NCBI GenBank assembly: GCA_963924555.1
Contig: OZ004582.1
Coordinates: 9,519,927 to 9,583,926 of the forward strand
Reading direction: 5' to 3'
Source of the DNA: Crambe crambe
Taxonomy: Eukaryota; Porifera; Demospongiae; Poecilosclerida; Crambeidae
Length of the DNA: 64,000 nucleotides
Part shown: positions 11,243 through 20,630 of the stretch, piece by piece
Layout: each line of letters starts with the position of its first letter
How positions within the stretch are numbered: position 1 is the stretch's first letter
Program-made: the position numbers and the translations under genes
The notes under the pieces: generated by a model
The model's database searches: none
What the model was told of the DNA's origin: nothing
What the model saw: the letters and a program-made list of their open reading frames with translations, nothing else

Positions 11243-11298
11243 CCATAGATATACTAGACCATAGATATACTAGACTACGTAGTCTAGTATATCTATGG
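11243..11298. repeat. 40-bp perfect palindrome plus half-copy, 40 bp upstream of a GT14 start
   Basis: Positions 11259-11298 form a perfect palindrome centred on TAC|GTA at 11278/11279, with arms starting CCATAGATATACTAGACTAC. A further direct copy of CCATAGATATACTAGA precedes it at 11243-11258, and GGCTTAACC or its near copy occurs on both sides. It ends 40 bp before the ATG of the plus-strand GT14 gene. It could be a foldback insertion or a promoter cruciform. Confidence 0.8.
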
Positions 11299-11338
11299 CT
11301 TAACCAATAAATGGGTGTGGATTGTGATTTAAGCTGAA

Positions 11339-12694
11339 ATGGGCCACGATGTTATGAAGACTGTTTTCATCCTATTCAATACAGCATCGGTGGTAGTTGT
11401 GGTCCTTCTCATCCAGGTTTTGTACAGAGAGGAGGGCGATCTTCATGGAAGGGACAATACAGGAGAACGTGATGTTTACAGCAGTAGGAGAGGGCTAGGC
11501 AGTTACAGTAGTAGGTGTAAGATTCCTCAAGGAGGTTTCAGGGGATGGGAAACAGGAGTCATAACGACTCTCGAACCTCATGTTCCAGTGAATTGTTCCA
11601 GAGTGATATCAGGAGATGAACTGGAAGTACAGAATGTCACAAAAGCAGTATCAAAATGGAAGAACTCCTTATCGGATCAAGTGTTTCTGATGAAGGCAGA
11701 AAGCTGCTCTTGGCTCAGAGAAATCTTTAGCGATAATTTGTACATTACTGAGATGGAAATATCTTTTCCTTTAGCATTCACTTTTGTGGTGTACAATAGT
11801 CCCCAGCAAGTACTTAGATTGATACGTCTTCTCTACAGACCTCATAACTCTTACTGTCTCCACTATGATGTAAAGTCCAAATACAAGGATTTCTTTCGTA
11901 ACATTGCTAACTGCTTTGAGAATATCATTACTCCCTCAAAGGTGGAGGACGTGGTGTGGGGAAAAAATACTGTAATGGAGGCTCAGTTGAACTGTATGAC
12001 TGATCTCCTCAAGCTCAGGGCTAAACAGAAACACAAATGGAAGTATGTGATCAACTTGTGCGGGAAAGAACTTCCTTTGGCCACTAACAAAGAAATGGTG
12101 GCACAGTTGATGCTACTTAATGGATCATCGTCCATAGTGATTAAGAAATCAGCGGCATGGGAGTTAAAGAGACGTGTGACAAAACGAGTGAAATTCCTTG
12201 CAGATAAACTCTCTGAACTTGGAGTCAATCAAAGCAGCTTTTACAAGAGTTCCTCGTACAGTGCTATCTCAATCAAATTTGCAAACTTTCTTATTTTTGA
12301 TTCAAGAGCGAGAAAATTTCATGAGTTTTTCAAACTGTGTAGAAGCCCCGAGGAACATTTTTATGCTACTTTATTTATGCTTCCTGGTGTGCCTGGAGGA
12401 TTCAACAGGAATATTTCCAAAGAACATTATTTTCAAGTTTCAAGATCATTTTGGATCTTCAACCGAAAGAAAAATTTTTGCCGTGGAAAATTGATACATA
12501 GTGTATGCATTGTTGCAGCAGCTGATTTATCGCGTGTGGTTGACTTCAAGAAAGGATCAAATCATCTTTTTCACAACAAGTACTTTATGGGGATGGATCA
12601 CACAGTTATGACATGTATGGAGGAGAGAATAGTGGCCCAGAATATATTAGATTACCAGGAAGAGTGTCGAGATCATCCTGATTCAAATATTTAA
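11339..12694 (+). CDS. GT14 glycosyltransferase-like protein, copy 3 (inverted member)
   Basis: Single exon, 451 residues, starting at the ATG at 11339. A signal anchor occupies about residues 5-27 (VFILFNTASVVVVVLLIQVL). A stem and the paralogue-shared CKIPQGGFRGW and VNCSRVISGDE follow. The catalytic domain has FPLAFTFVVY, YCLHYDVKS, INLCGKELPLATN, EEHFYATLFMLPGVPGG and FHNKYFMGMDHTVM. It is the most diverged of the six and the only one on plus. YCLHYDVKS has Tyr in place of the Cys found in the other copies. It diverges from the minus-strand genes throughout, including the core that they share almost unchanged, so it seems to sit outside their homogenisation. Convergent with the gene ending at 13051. 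Confidence 0.88.
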   Translation: MGHDVMKTVFILFNTASVVVVVLLIQVLYREEGDLHGRDNTGERDVYSSRRGLGSYSSRCKIPQGGFRGWETGVITTLEPHVPVNCSRVISGDELEVQNVTKAVSKWKNSLSDQVFLMKAESCSWLREIFSDNLYITEMEISFPLAFTFVVYNSPQQVLRLIRLLYRPHNSYCLHYDVKSKYKDFFRNIANCFENIITPSKVEDVVWGKNTVMEAQLNCMTDLLKLRAKQKHKWKYVINLCGKELPLATNKEMVAQLMLLNGSSSIVIKKSAAWELKRRVTKRVKFLADKLSELGVNQSSFYKSSSYSAISIKFANFLIFDSRARKFHEFFKLCRSPEEHFYATLFMLPGVPGGFNRNISKEHYFQVSRSFWIFNRKKNFCRGKLIHSVCIVAAADLSRVVDFKKGSNHLFHNKYFMGMDHTVMTCMEERIVAQNILDYQEECRDHPDSNI

Positions 12695-13050
12695 TGACAT
12701 TATTAATGTGGGTCAAAGGTTGGGGCTGGGAGATTTAGCTACAACTTAGAAAATTTTTCAGACTCTATACTGCATAGCAAGGTCTCATACAGTTTATACG
12801 CCATGGCAGTCTCTTTTGCTTTGTTATAGTCTCTCTATTAAGAATCTGTTGGTTGCTGGACTGTATTACTGTCCATATTGCACACAGGCCCTGGCTCACA
12901 AGACTGGCTGTTGAAAAGGTAGCCATCTCCTGCTTATACAGACAACTTTTCAAGCAAGGGACAAGTGTGTCTTGAACAAATACAGGGCTCATGATGATTT
13001 AGCTACATAGTGGTATTTTACACTTCATCCTCAACAAATCAGCATGAAAA
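12695..13050. other. Intergenic between convergent GT14 genes
   Basis: About 350 bp without a supported gene. An open frame on minus at 12765-12992 shows no family features and is probably chance. Confidence 0.4.
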
Positions 13051-14565
13051 TTATTTAGCTACACAATCTTTTCTATACTCTAACTTGTTTCTGGCCACTA
13101 TTCTCTCCTCCATACACTTCATAACCGTGTGATCCACCTTCATGAAGTACTTGTTGTGAAAAAGATAGGTTCCTCCTTTCACCACATTTGACAGATCACC
13201 TGCTGCAACTATACATACAGTGTGACGTACCATACCACGGCAATGGTACTTCCGTTTACGTGTCCAGAATGCTCCTGAAACTGAAAAATATCTGTTTCTA
13301 GGGATGCGTGGGTTGTATCCACCTGGTACTCCAGGCATCATATACACAGTGGCATAAAAGTGCTCCTCTGAACTCTTGCAATTTTTGAAGAAATTGTGTA
13401 TCTTTGAAGCATTTTCATTGAATATGAGATAGTTTGCCAGTTCCAATGAGATGGCATTATACGATGAACTCTTGTAGAGTTGAGTGTCATTGAATGGAGG
13501 GTTACCCAAATTTACATGACGGCTAATTGCTATTTTATTACCCTTTTTGTTCAGTCCTACTTTGTGTCTAATCCTGTCACTAAACCTTCCTGCCTTGTAT
13601 GCAAAGATTGATGAAGATCCATTTAGCTTCATAAGTCGTGTCACTATTTCTCTGTTGGTCCTCAGGGGAAGTTCCTTCCCACATAAGTTAATCACATACT
13701 TCCATTTGTGTTCCTGTTTGGCTCTCAGCTTGAGCAGATCGGTCATGCAGTCCATCTGAGCTTCCATTATGGTATAATACCCCCATACCACGTTCTCCAC
13801 CTTTGAGGGATTAATTACATTCTCAAAACAATTAGCAATCTTCTGGAAGAAAGCTTTGTGTGGAGATTTGACATCACAGTGGATGCAGTAGGAGTTTTGA
13901 GGTCTGTAGAGGAGACGTAGTAATCTGAGCACCTGCTGGGGACTATCATACACCACAAAAGTGAATGCTATAGGAAAAGACTTCTCCAACTTAGAATTGT
14001 ACAAGTTGTCGCTGAAGTAGTCTCTAAGCCATGAGCAGTTTTCCATCTTCCTCATCAATTCTTTATCCGATAAGGCATTTTTCCATCCTGACATGGCAGA
14101 CTTGACCCTATTTATTTCTTTTTTATCTCTAGATATCACTCTGCTGCAGTTGACAGGAATTTCAGGTTCAAGAGAGGTCACTACCCCTTTATCCCACGCT
14201 CTGAACCCTCCAGAGGGGACTTGACATTTCTCTTTATTACTATACTGTTTTACCCTGTGGTTGTAATACGAGTACAGAGTGCTGCCTGTCCAGTTGCTAA
14301 GTGAGTTTTGCACTCTTCCACTCTGTAAGGTATGAGTTAAGTCAGTTTTCCTGCTGGCAGAATCAACTCTCATTTCCTTGTATTGAGTATAGAATGTCCC
14401 TTCTCCTCTATCAGTGTAGTTATCTCCAACTGACCTTTGGTAATATGTATAAATGCCTTCATAGTTCATTGTCCTTCTATAAAAGTAAGGTACCAAAACT
14501 GTGACAACCAGCACCATAATGATTGTGACTATGTATGAAGTCTGCACTCTCTTAGTCCAACTCAT
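13051..14565 (-). CDS. GT14 glycosyltransferase-like protein, copy 4
   Basis: Single exon, 504 residues, ATG at 14565 (MSWTKRVQTSY). The signal anchor is at about residues 10-29 (IVTIIMVLVVTVLVPYFY). The stem is longer than in copies 1-3 (about 90 residues) and rich in Tyr, Ser, Arg and Thr. The catalytic domain carries VNCSRVISRDK, FPIAFTFVVY, YCIHCDVKS, INLCGKELPLRTN, EEHFYATVYMMPGVPGG and FHNKYFMKVDHTVM. It is closest to copy 5 over the catalytic domain. Stem and anchor are unrelated in sequence to copy 5, so only the enzyme part is shared. A probable relic of a gene like this one lies at 10783-11165. Acceptor specificity cannot be read from sequence. Confidence 0.88.
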   Translation of the reverse strand: MSWTKRVQTSYIVTIIMVLVVTVLVPYFYRRTMNYEGIYTYYQRSVGDNYTDRGEGTFYTQYKEMRVDSASRKTDLTHTLQSGRVQNSLSNWTGSTLYSYYNHRVKQYSNKEKCQVPSGGFRAWDKGVVTSLEPEIPVNCSRVISRDKKEINRVKSAMSGWKNALSDKELMRKMENCSWLRDYFSDNLYNSKLEKSFPIAFTFVVYDSPQQVLRLLRLLYRPQNSYCIHCDVKSPHKAFFQKIANCFENVINPSKVENVVWGYYTIMEAQMDCMTDLLKLRAKQEHKWKYVINLCGKELPLRTNREIVTRLMKLNGSSSIFAYKAGRFSDRIRHKVGLNKKGNKIAISRHVNLGNPPFNDTQLYKSSSYNAISLELANYLIFNENASKIHNFFKNCKSSEEHFYATVYMMPGVPGGYNPRIPRNRYFSVSGAFWTRKRKYHCRGMVRHTVCIVAAGDLSNVVKGGTYLFHNKYFMKVDHTVMKCMEERIVARNKLEYRKDCVAK

Positions 14566-15717
14566 ATCTCAGCCAATTTAATTCAATAGCTATAGTACAT
14601 AGTGATGAGCTGAGAAACAGATTTGTGACTGAGGAATGAACCATTTCCTGTTTCCAAAGCCTTCCGAAAACACTGTGGGACTAAAAGTTTGAATAAATGA
14701 CCACAAAAAGTTATCTTAATTTATCATGTACATTGTGTAAAAACATTGTGTAAACACATTGTGTAAACACATTGTGTAAACACTGGAGCTATGCCCTGGC
14801 GATTCAAAGTGGCCACTTAAACCCTAGAGAAGAGCAACAACAGCCATGATCCATGGCTATACCATCCAGTATGGTATGAAGCTACAGTTTATGCATGGTT
14901 ATACTATAGCTGCTGTGTCACAATAAACGATGGTAGACTATAAATTTTATAAGCATTTTTGTTGAGCATAATAGGATAGGGGCTCTTGCATTAGAGCATA
15001 GCATAATAGGAAGTGGGGGAAAAACTAATTTGCATGTGATGCATGACCAGGCCCGTACGCAGAATAATGAAAAGGGGGGTTACTAGGTTAATACACATGG
15101 AAAACCACACCCATGACCACACTTTAGAACAAAAATTAATTAGAAATCAAATGATAAACTCACATTTTCCATTCTATGTGGACGTTTCTTAAGGAAAAGT
15201 TTGCACACTTCATCTATATTAATTTTATGTATGTACATCATGTGCATACATGGGTACATGGACAGTCAGAGTGAAGTGACATGCATTTGTGTAGACATGG
15301 AACTGACTGAGTGTAATCAAGGGCACATTGAGCTAGCCAAGAAGCAGCATGCAACTAACTTCTTCATCTTTTTGAAAAATATGACTGAATTGTAGTATTT
15401 GTTCCCTTCATTTTTTTAAACTAAAATGCTCAATCATGTAGCTAAACTAGTTAGATGGCAGCAGCAGCATGAGATAAAGTCATGTGATTGTCACTGTTAT
15501 GAATATCGTTACTTTCATGAATATATAGCCAGTCAGTCATGCACCATCACATAATAGTTATAGCTACATGCATGGCTCCAAACCTAGCTAGCTATAATAT
15601 TCAGGTTTTGTCACATGAAGCTGTAGCTACTCTGCACATAAAGGATCTAGGAATAGGACCTGTTTACATAATATTTAGTAGCTAGGTGATAGTCTTAGAG
15701 GTAGCTACCTGTAATGA
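14566..15717. other. Intergenic between GT14 copies 4 and 5
   Basis: About 1.15 kb of AT-rich DNA. It contains a four-unit 15-bp tandem repeat (14728-14784, unit ACATTGTGTAAACAC) and many CTAGCTA words around 15580. The open frame 15201-15395 has no recognisable features. No gene is supported. Confidence 0.5.
14728..14784 (+). repeat. 15-bp tandem repeat
   Basis: The unit ACATTGTGTAAACAC is repeated about four times in a row, the first copy slightly altered. Confidence 0.8.
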
Positions 15718-17277
15718 TTATATTATACACTCTTTCCTGTACTCTAACTTGTTTCTGGCCACTATTCTCTCCTCCATACACTTCATAACTGTGTGATCCA
15801 CATCCATAAAGTACTTATTGTGAAAAAGATAATTTCTTTCTTTTGCCACATTCAACAGATCACTTGCTGTTATAATGCAAATATCATGACGTACCATGCC
15901 ATGGCAGCGATACTTTCGCTTCTGAAATAATGCAGTAGATTTCGTCCAGAATGCCTCTTCCACTGCAAAATACTCATCTCTAGGGATGCGTGGGTTGTAT
16001 CCACCTGGTACTCCAGGCATCATGTACACAGTGGCATAAAAGTGCTCCTCTGAATTCTTGCACATTTTGAAAAAATTGTGAATCCTTGAAGCACTTTCAT
16101 CAAATATGAGATAGTAAGCCAGTTCCAATGAGATGGCATTATATGATGAGCTTTTATAAAATTGACGGGCATTGAATGGAGGGCTAGTCAATCTTTTATC
16201 ATGTTGTACTTTTATTCTATTACTTCCTTCAATCAATTGCACTTTATATTTGATTCTCTTCATAGCTCCTCTTGAGCCTGCAATTCTCTTTGTAATGATT
16301 GATGAGGATCCATTTAGCCTCATAAGTCGCATCACTATTTCTCTATTGGTCCTCAGGGGAAGTTCCTTCCCACATAAATTAATCACATACCTCCATTTGT
16401 GTTCCTGTTTGGCTCTCAGCTTGAGCAGATCGGTCATGCAGTCCATCTGAGCTTCCATTATGGTATAATACCCCCATACCACATTCTCCACCTTTGAGGG
16501 AGTAATCACATTCTCAAAACAATTAGCAATCTTCTGGAAGAAAGCTTTGTGTGGAGATTTGACATCACAGTGGATGCAGTAGGAGTTTTGAGGTCTGTAG
16601 AGGAGACGTAGTAATCTGAGCACCTGCTGGGGACTATCATGCACCACAAAAGTGAATGCTATAGGAAAAGACTTCTCCAACTTAGAATTGTACAAGTTGT
16701 CGCTGAAGTAGTCTCTAAGCCATGAGCAGTTTTCCATCTTCCTCATCAATTCTTTATCCGATAAGGCATTTTTCCATCCTGACATGGCAGACTTGACTCT
16801 ATTTATTTCTTTTTTATCTCTAGATATCACTCTGCTGCAGTTCACTTTAACTTCAGGTTCAAGAGAGGTCACTACCCCTTCACTCCAAGCCCTGAACCCT
16901 CCAGGGGGGACTTGACATCTATTAAGTGTCAATATCTCATTCACCTCTTTCTTCCAGTTGTCTGAAGTGCCACTTCTCCAACTTGTGTGGAGGCTTTGCA
17001 GGGGTCTCTTTCCCCCACTATATGAGGTAATATTCATGTTTGTTCTCTTGATTGGTGAGGTTGAATTAATTGACTTTTCTTCTGTATGATAATATGGTTC
17101 ATATATGAGTCCTTTTCTTCCATCAGGTGAGATTGCAGTGATAGGATCAGAATTATTTCCCTTTTCATCATACGCTTCATAATTGCTTGGCACCCAATAA
17201 GAATAAGTTGCCACAATTATTAGAGCCAGTATCATACTGAAGATATAAGAAACCAGCACTGCCTTGACCCTTTTCAT
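15718..17277 (-). CDS. GT14 glycosyltransferase-like protein, copy 5
   Basis: Single exon, 519 residues, the longest of the array; ATG at 17277 (MKRVKAVLVSY). The signal anchor is at about residues 6-28. A stem of about 100 residues leads to CQVPPGGFRAWSEGVVTSLEPEV. The catalytic domain has VNCSRVISRDK, FPIAFTFVVH, YCIHCDVKS, INLCGKELPLRTN, EEHFYATVYMMPGVPGG and FHNKYFMDVDHTVM. A variable, basic insert (about residues 330-365: RIAGSRGAMKRIKYK...) sits after INLCGKELPL, where the paralogues differ most. In GT14 structures the region after this motif helps to shape the acceptor site, so these copies may differ in acceptor use. That is inference. Confidence 0.88.
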   Translation of the reverse strand: MKRVKAVLVSYIFSMILALIIVATYSYWVPSNYEAYDEKGNNSDPITAISPDGRKGLIYEPYYHTEEKSINSTSPIKRTNMNITSYSGGKRPLQSLHTSWRSGTSDNWKKEVNEILTLNRCQVPPGGFRAWSEGVVTSLEPEVKVNCSRVISRDKKEINRVKSAMSGWKNALSDKELMRKMENCSWLRDYFSDNLYNSKLEKSFPIAFTFVVHDSPQQVLRLLRLLYRPQNSYCIHCDVKSPHKAFFQKIANCFENVITPSKVENVVWGYYTIMEAQMDCMTDLLKLRAKQEHKWRYVINLCGKELPLRTNREIVMRLMRLNGSSSIITKRIAGSRGAMKRIKYKVQLIEGSNRIKVQHDKRLTSPPFNARQFYKSSSYNAISLELAYYLIFDESASRIHNFFKMCKNSEEHFYATVYMMPGVPGGYNPRIPRDEYFAVEEAFWTKSTALFQKRKYRCHGMVRHDICIITASDLLNVAKERNYLFHNKYFMDVDHTVMKCMEERIVARNKLEYRKECII

Positions 17278-18319
17278 ACTTTCACTATGTAGTGATACTG
17301 TGAGTTATATCAATAGCTAGCTTAAGTAGTTCTAGCTATGACTTAGCTGGTTGCATGATTATAGACTTAATGAATTTATTCTACATTCCTCTCCACACAT
17401 GTGGTTGCCACTTTTGTATATAGCTGGCTATGTGGTGGAATTTCACAAGTTGCTAAATGTAACTAACTAAATACCTGTCCACCTCCTCAAATTGGATGAG
17501 GAAGGGAGGCTATTTTTTATTATTTATTATACTAGGCAATGTGCAAGCAGTTCAGCTGGTAGCTACTTGTTCGTGGTAAGGATCATTAATTTTATAAATT
17601 TAACGCATAATTAATATTAATCAGGACCGGTTATCAGCATTATATGGCTTCAAGTAAGTATGAAATATGCGTATTTTACTAGCTATATTATAGCTCAGAT
17701 CAGACATTAACCCCTTGCTGCGCATGCGCATCGAGGCAATGAAAGTGCAGGTACTAGGTTGGCACACCTGTGTGTGTATAGGTGTACTTTGCACACCTGG
17801 TGTGTCTGGGATCACAATTCAGTGTGCAGTGAAACCTCTCTTAGCGGACCCTCCAGTCCCAGAACTAGAAGCAGATGACCTCAAGCACCGATTGAACTTA
17901 CCATAGAACTAAAACCTCCGAGAAACGGACTACCTCCGAAGCCGGCCATAGCTAAGCTGTCAGTCCAGTAGCAGATCTTCTTGGAAGCAGATGAACATTT
18001 GAATATAGAAACTGAAGCACATCACCTCCTTCACTGAGTTTTAAGGAAAGAACTCATTCAGGACTACTTTTCTAAACAATTCATCAGACACTCAATTTTT
18101 TTTGCATGGAAACAATACACAATAAAGTATAACCTCCAAGATAAGGACAACCTCTGAGATAAGGACAAAGGTCTTTTCCCCCATGTGTCCTCTATTTACA
18201 CTGTAAAAAGAAATGTGTAAAAACAACCCATAATTGAAACTCAGATAAAAATAGGTTGTTTTTATTACCTCCTTTTGAATGCCACCCCAGTAGCTAGCAA
18301 TTTAGAAAATAAGCTCTAG
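17278..18319. other. Intergenic between GT14 copies 5 and 6, with degenerate pogo/Tigger-like repeat
   Basis: About 1 kb without a gene. From 17827 (GCAGTGAAACCTCTCTTAGC) to about 18205 it holds phrases typical of the CAGTGGAACCTC repeat family of this window: ACCTCCGAGAAACGGAC, ACCTCCAAGATAAGGACAAC and TGTGTCCTCTATTT. It looks like one large, decayed, non-autonomous copy. No transposase frame is visible. Confidence 0.5.
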
Positions 18320-19711
18320 CTAGCTACTACAATCTTCCCTAAACTCTAACTTGTTTCTAGTTACTATTCTCTCCTCCATACATGTCATAACTGTGTGATC
18401 CACCTCCATGAAATACTTGTTGTGAAATAGAGATTTACTTCTTCTCACATTTGACAGATCAGATGCTGTAATGATGCATACATTGTGATATGTTACATTA
18501 CCAAGACAATTATACTTCTTCTCTTGAAAAGAGTTAGATTTTGTCCAGAATGCTTCCTCTACAGAAAAATATCGATCTCTTGGAATATGTGAGTTGTACC
18601 CACCTGGCACTCTAGGCAACATGTAGATGTTTGCATAGAATCCTTCCTCTGCGTTTTTGCATCTTTTATAGAACTCATGAAAATCTGATACACTGAAGAC
18701 AAGATAATTTGACATTGCTGCTGAAATGGCATTATATGAGGAGCTCTTATAAATTGAACGCCGGCGGTAAGACTTTGAATACCAATTCCTAAATTGTGCT
18801 GTGGTTTTTCCAGGTGGTAATCTGCGCTTGCATCTAGTCAGGCCTTCTCTATCTTTACGAGGAATCTTGAAAGCTATGATAGATGAGGCTCCATTCAGCC
18901 TCTTAAGTTGTGTCACTATTTCTCTGTTGGTCCTCAGGGGAAGTTCCTTCCCACATAAGTTAATCACATACTTCCATTTGTGTTCCTGTTTGGCTCTCAG
19001 CTTGAGCAGATCAGACATACAGTCCATCTGAGCCTCCATGATAGTGATATAACCCCAAACCACATTCTCTACCTTTGTGGGATTAATCACGTTCTCAAAA
19101 CAATTAGCAATCTTCTGGAAGAAAGCTTTGTGTGGAGATTTGACATCACAGTGGATGCAGTAGGAGTTTTGAGGTCTGTAGAGGAGACGTAGTAATCTGA
19201 GCACCTGCTGGGGATTATTATGCACCACAAAAGTGAATGCTATAGGAAAAGACTTCTCCAACTTAGAATTGTACAAGTTGTCGCTGAAGTTGTCTCTAAG
19301 CCATGAGCAGTTTTCCATCTTCTTCATCAACACTTCATCTGATAAGGCATTTTTCCATCTTGATATGGCAGGCTTGACTCTATTTATTTCTGTTTTATCT
19401 CCAGATATCACTTTGTTGCAGTTAAGAGGGATTTCAGGTTCAAGAGAGGTCACCACACCTTTATCCCACGCCCTGAACCCTCCAGGGGGGGTTTGACAGT
19501 CAATATCTGTTGTTGTAATATTGTAATCTTCTTTAGTGGCTTCTTCATCGATAATTTGTGAACCAACATCAGCGTTATCAGCTTGCAGACCACTATCTTT
19601 CCCTGACACTCTGCTTGCGCTTGAATAAGATATCCAGTAGGAAGCCGCTGTTGATACCATGACAACGATAACGAATATCGCAGAAAGTATCTTCAGTGCT
19701 TTAATAATCAT
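18320..19711 (-). CDS. GT14 glycosyltransferase-like protein, copy 6
   Basis: Single exon, 463 residues from the ATG at 19711 (MIIKALKILSA); the open frame has a GTG three codons earlier that I do not use. The signal anchor is at about residues 7-26. A stem of about 50 residues, rich in Asp, Ser and Thr, precedes CQTPPGGFRAWDKG. The core has LNCNKVISGDK, FPIAFTFVVH, YCIHCDVKS and INLCGKELPLRTN. The active-site block reads AEEGFYANIYMLPRVPGG, where the other copies have EEHFYAT and PGVPGG. The likely catalytic Glu is kept, but His, Thr and Gly beside it are changed. Activity or specificity may therefore differ. Confidence 0.87.
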   Translation of the reverse strand: MIIKALKILSAIFVIVVMVSTAASYWISYSSASRVSGKDSGLQADNADVGSQIIDEEATKEDYNITTTDIDCQTPPGGFRAWDKGVVTSLEPEIPLNCNKVISGDKTEINRVKPAISRWKNALSDEVLMKKMENCSWLRDNFSDNLYNSKLEKSFPIAFTFVVHNNPQQVLRLLRLLYRPQNSYCIHCDVKSPHKAFFQKIANCFENVINPTKVENVVWGYITIMEAQMDCMSDLLKLRAKQEHKWKYVINLCGKELPLRTNREIVTQLKRLNGASSIIAFKIPRKDREGLTRCKRRLPPGKTTAQFRNWYSKSYRRRSIYKSSSYNAISAAMSNYLVFSVSDFHEFYKRCKNAEEGFYANIYMLPRVPGGYNSHIPRDRYFSVEEAFWTKSNSFQEKKYNCLGNVTYHNVCIITASDLSNVRRSKSLFHNKYFMEVDHTVMTCMEERIVTRNKLEFREDCSS

Positions 19712-20630
19712 ACTCAGCACAATGACTATTCAATGCAGCGCTGGTGGCTGGAATCCTTCGCTTCATTGAACACAACCCCGCCCCCCTCACGTAGCTACGT
19801 ACCGCCCACTTTCAGATTCTTTGTCCTCACATGCGCATGCGCAATTGGTCATCAATAATCACTTGAATTTCTGGCTCCTCCCACACACTGTAATTTGCCT
19901 TCTATCATGTTATCATTCACCAGTTGACTCCATTTCACAGTATGAATAAGATGCTTTCATCTCGCTATGAAGACAACCATCAGACACTCAGCATAAACAA
20001 ACTTTTCCTCCTCCCAATGAGTAGCTAGCTACATCCTATTTCTTCAGTGACTGGTAGAAGCAATCTACTGATTAACTTAAATTTGATAGAGCTAGCTATA
20101 ATTATAGGGATATGTCAGCCAAATGAGCCAAACCACCATACCACCATACTCTTCTAATCAGCTTAGCTATATGGCTATATCAACCTCACCTGTATCTCAT
20201 TCTGAGCTTGGTGCACTAGGGAACAAGAGTGACAAGGGATCGTCCAGGTCTCCATTACAGAATTAGCTACTGCCTCTGAGTAACTAGCTAGGTGATTCTT
20301 AGGTGATTCTTGTCAGTATGGGAAACATGGGTATGGTGAGCTGTAGTGCCCCGTGCTTGACTGCCTATAGCTATGCCAGGAGAGTCATGTCCATTAGCTC
20401 ATTCTTATAGAGATAGTTATCCAGTCTAGCTAGCTATTAATACAAGGCACTCCCCACAATTATTGTAGCTATGATCCGAATAGACTCAGGTAAACACATA
20501 GAGTTGGTATACCTATTGCATGTACAGGTATTAGGTAAAGGGTCTTTTCTATCAACATGATGGTGATCGTGAATGAAGTAAGGTTTTCAGTTTGTGCAGA
20601 AAGACTAGACATTTTTATCCAATGATTTAG
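19712..20630. other. Intergenic between the GT14 array and LIPT1
   Basis: About 900 bp. The part next to the GT14 start (19735-19850) is richer in G+C and CpG and probably promoter. The remainder is AT-rich with CTAGCTAGC words. An early LIPT1 exon may lie near 20560-20577 (ATGATGGTGATCGTGAATGAA followed by GTAAGG), which is in the right phase to splice to 20631. This is not proven. Confidence 0.45.

Noticed and set aside
15201..15395. 64-codon open frame between GT14 copies 4 and 5
   Set aside because: No GT14 similarity, no domain, AT-rich composition like its surroundings.
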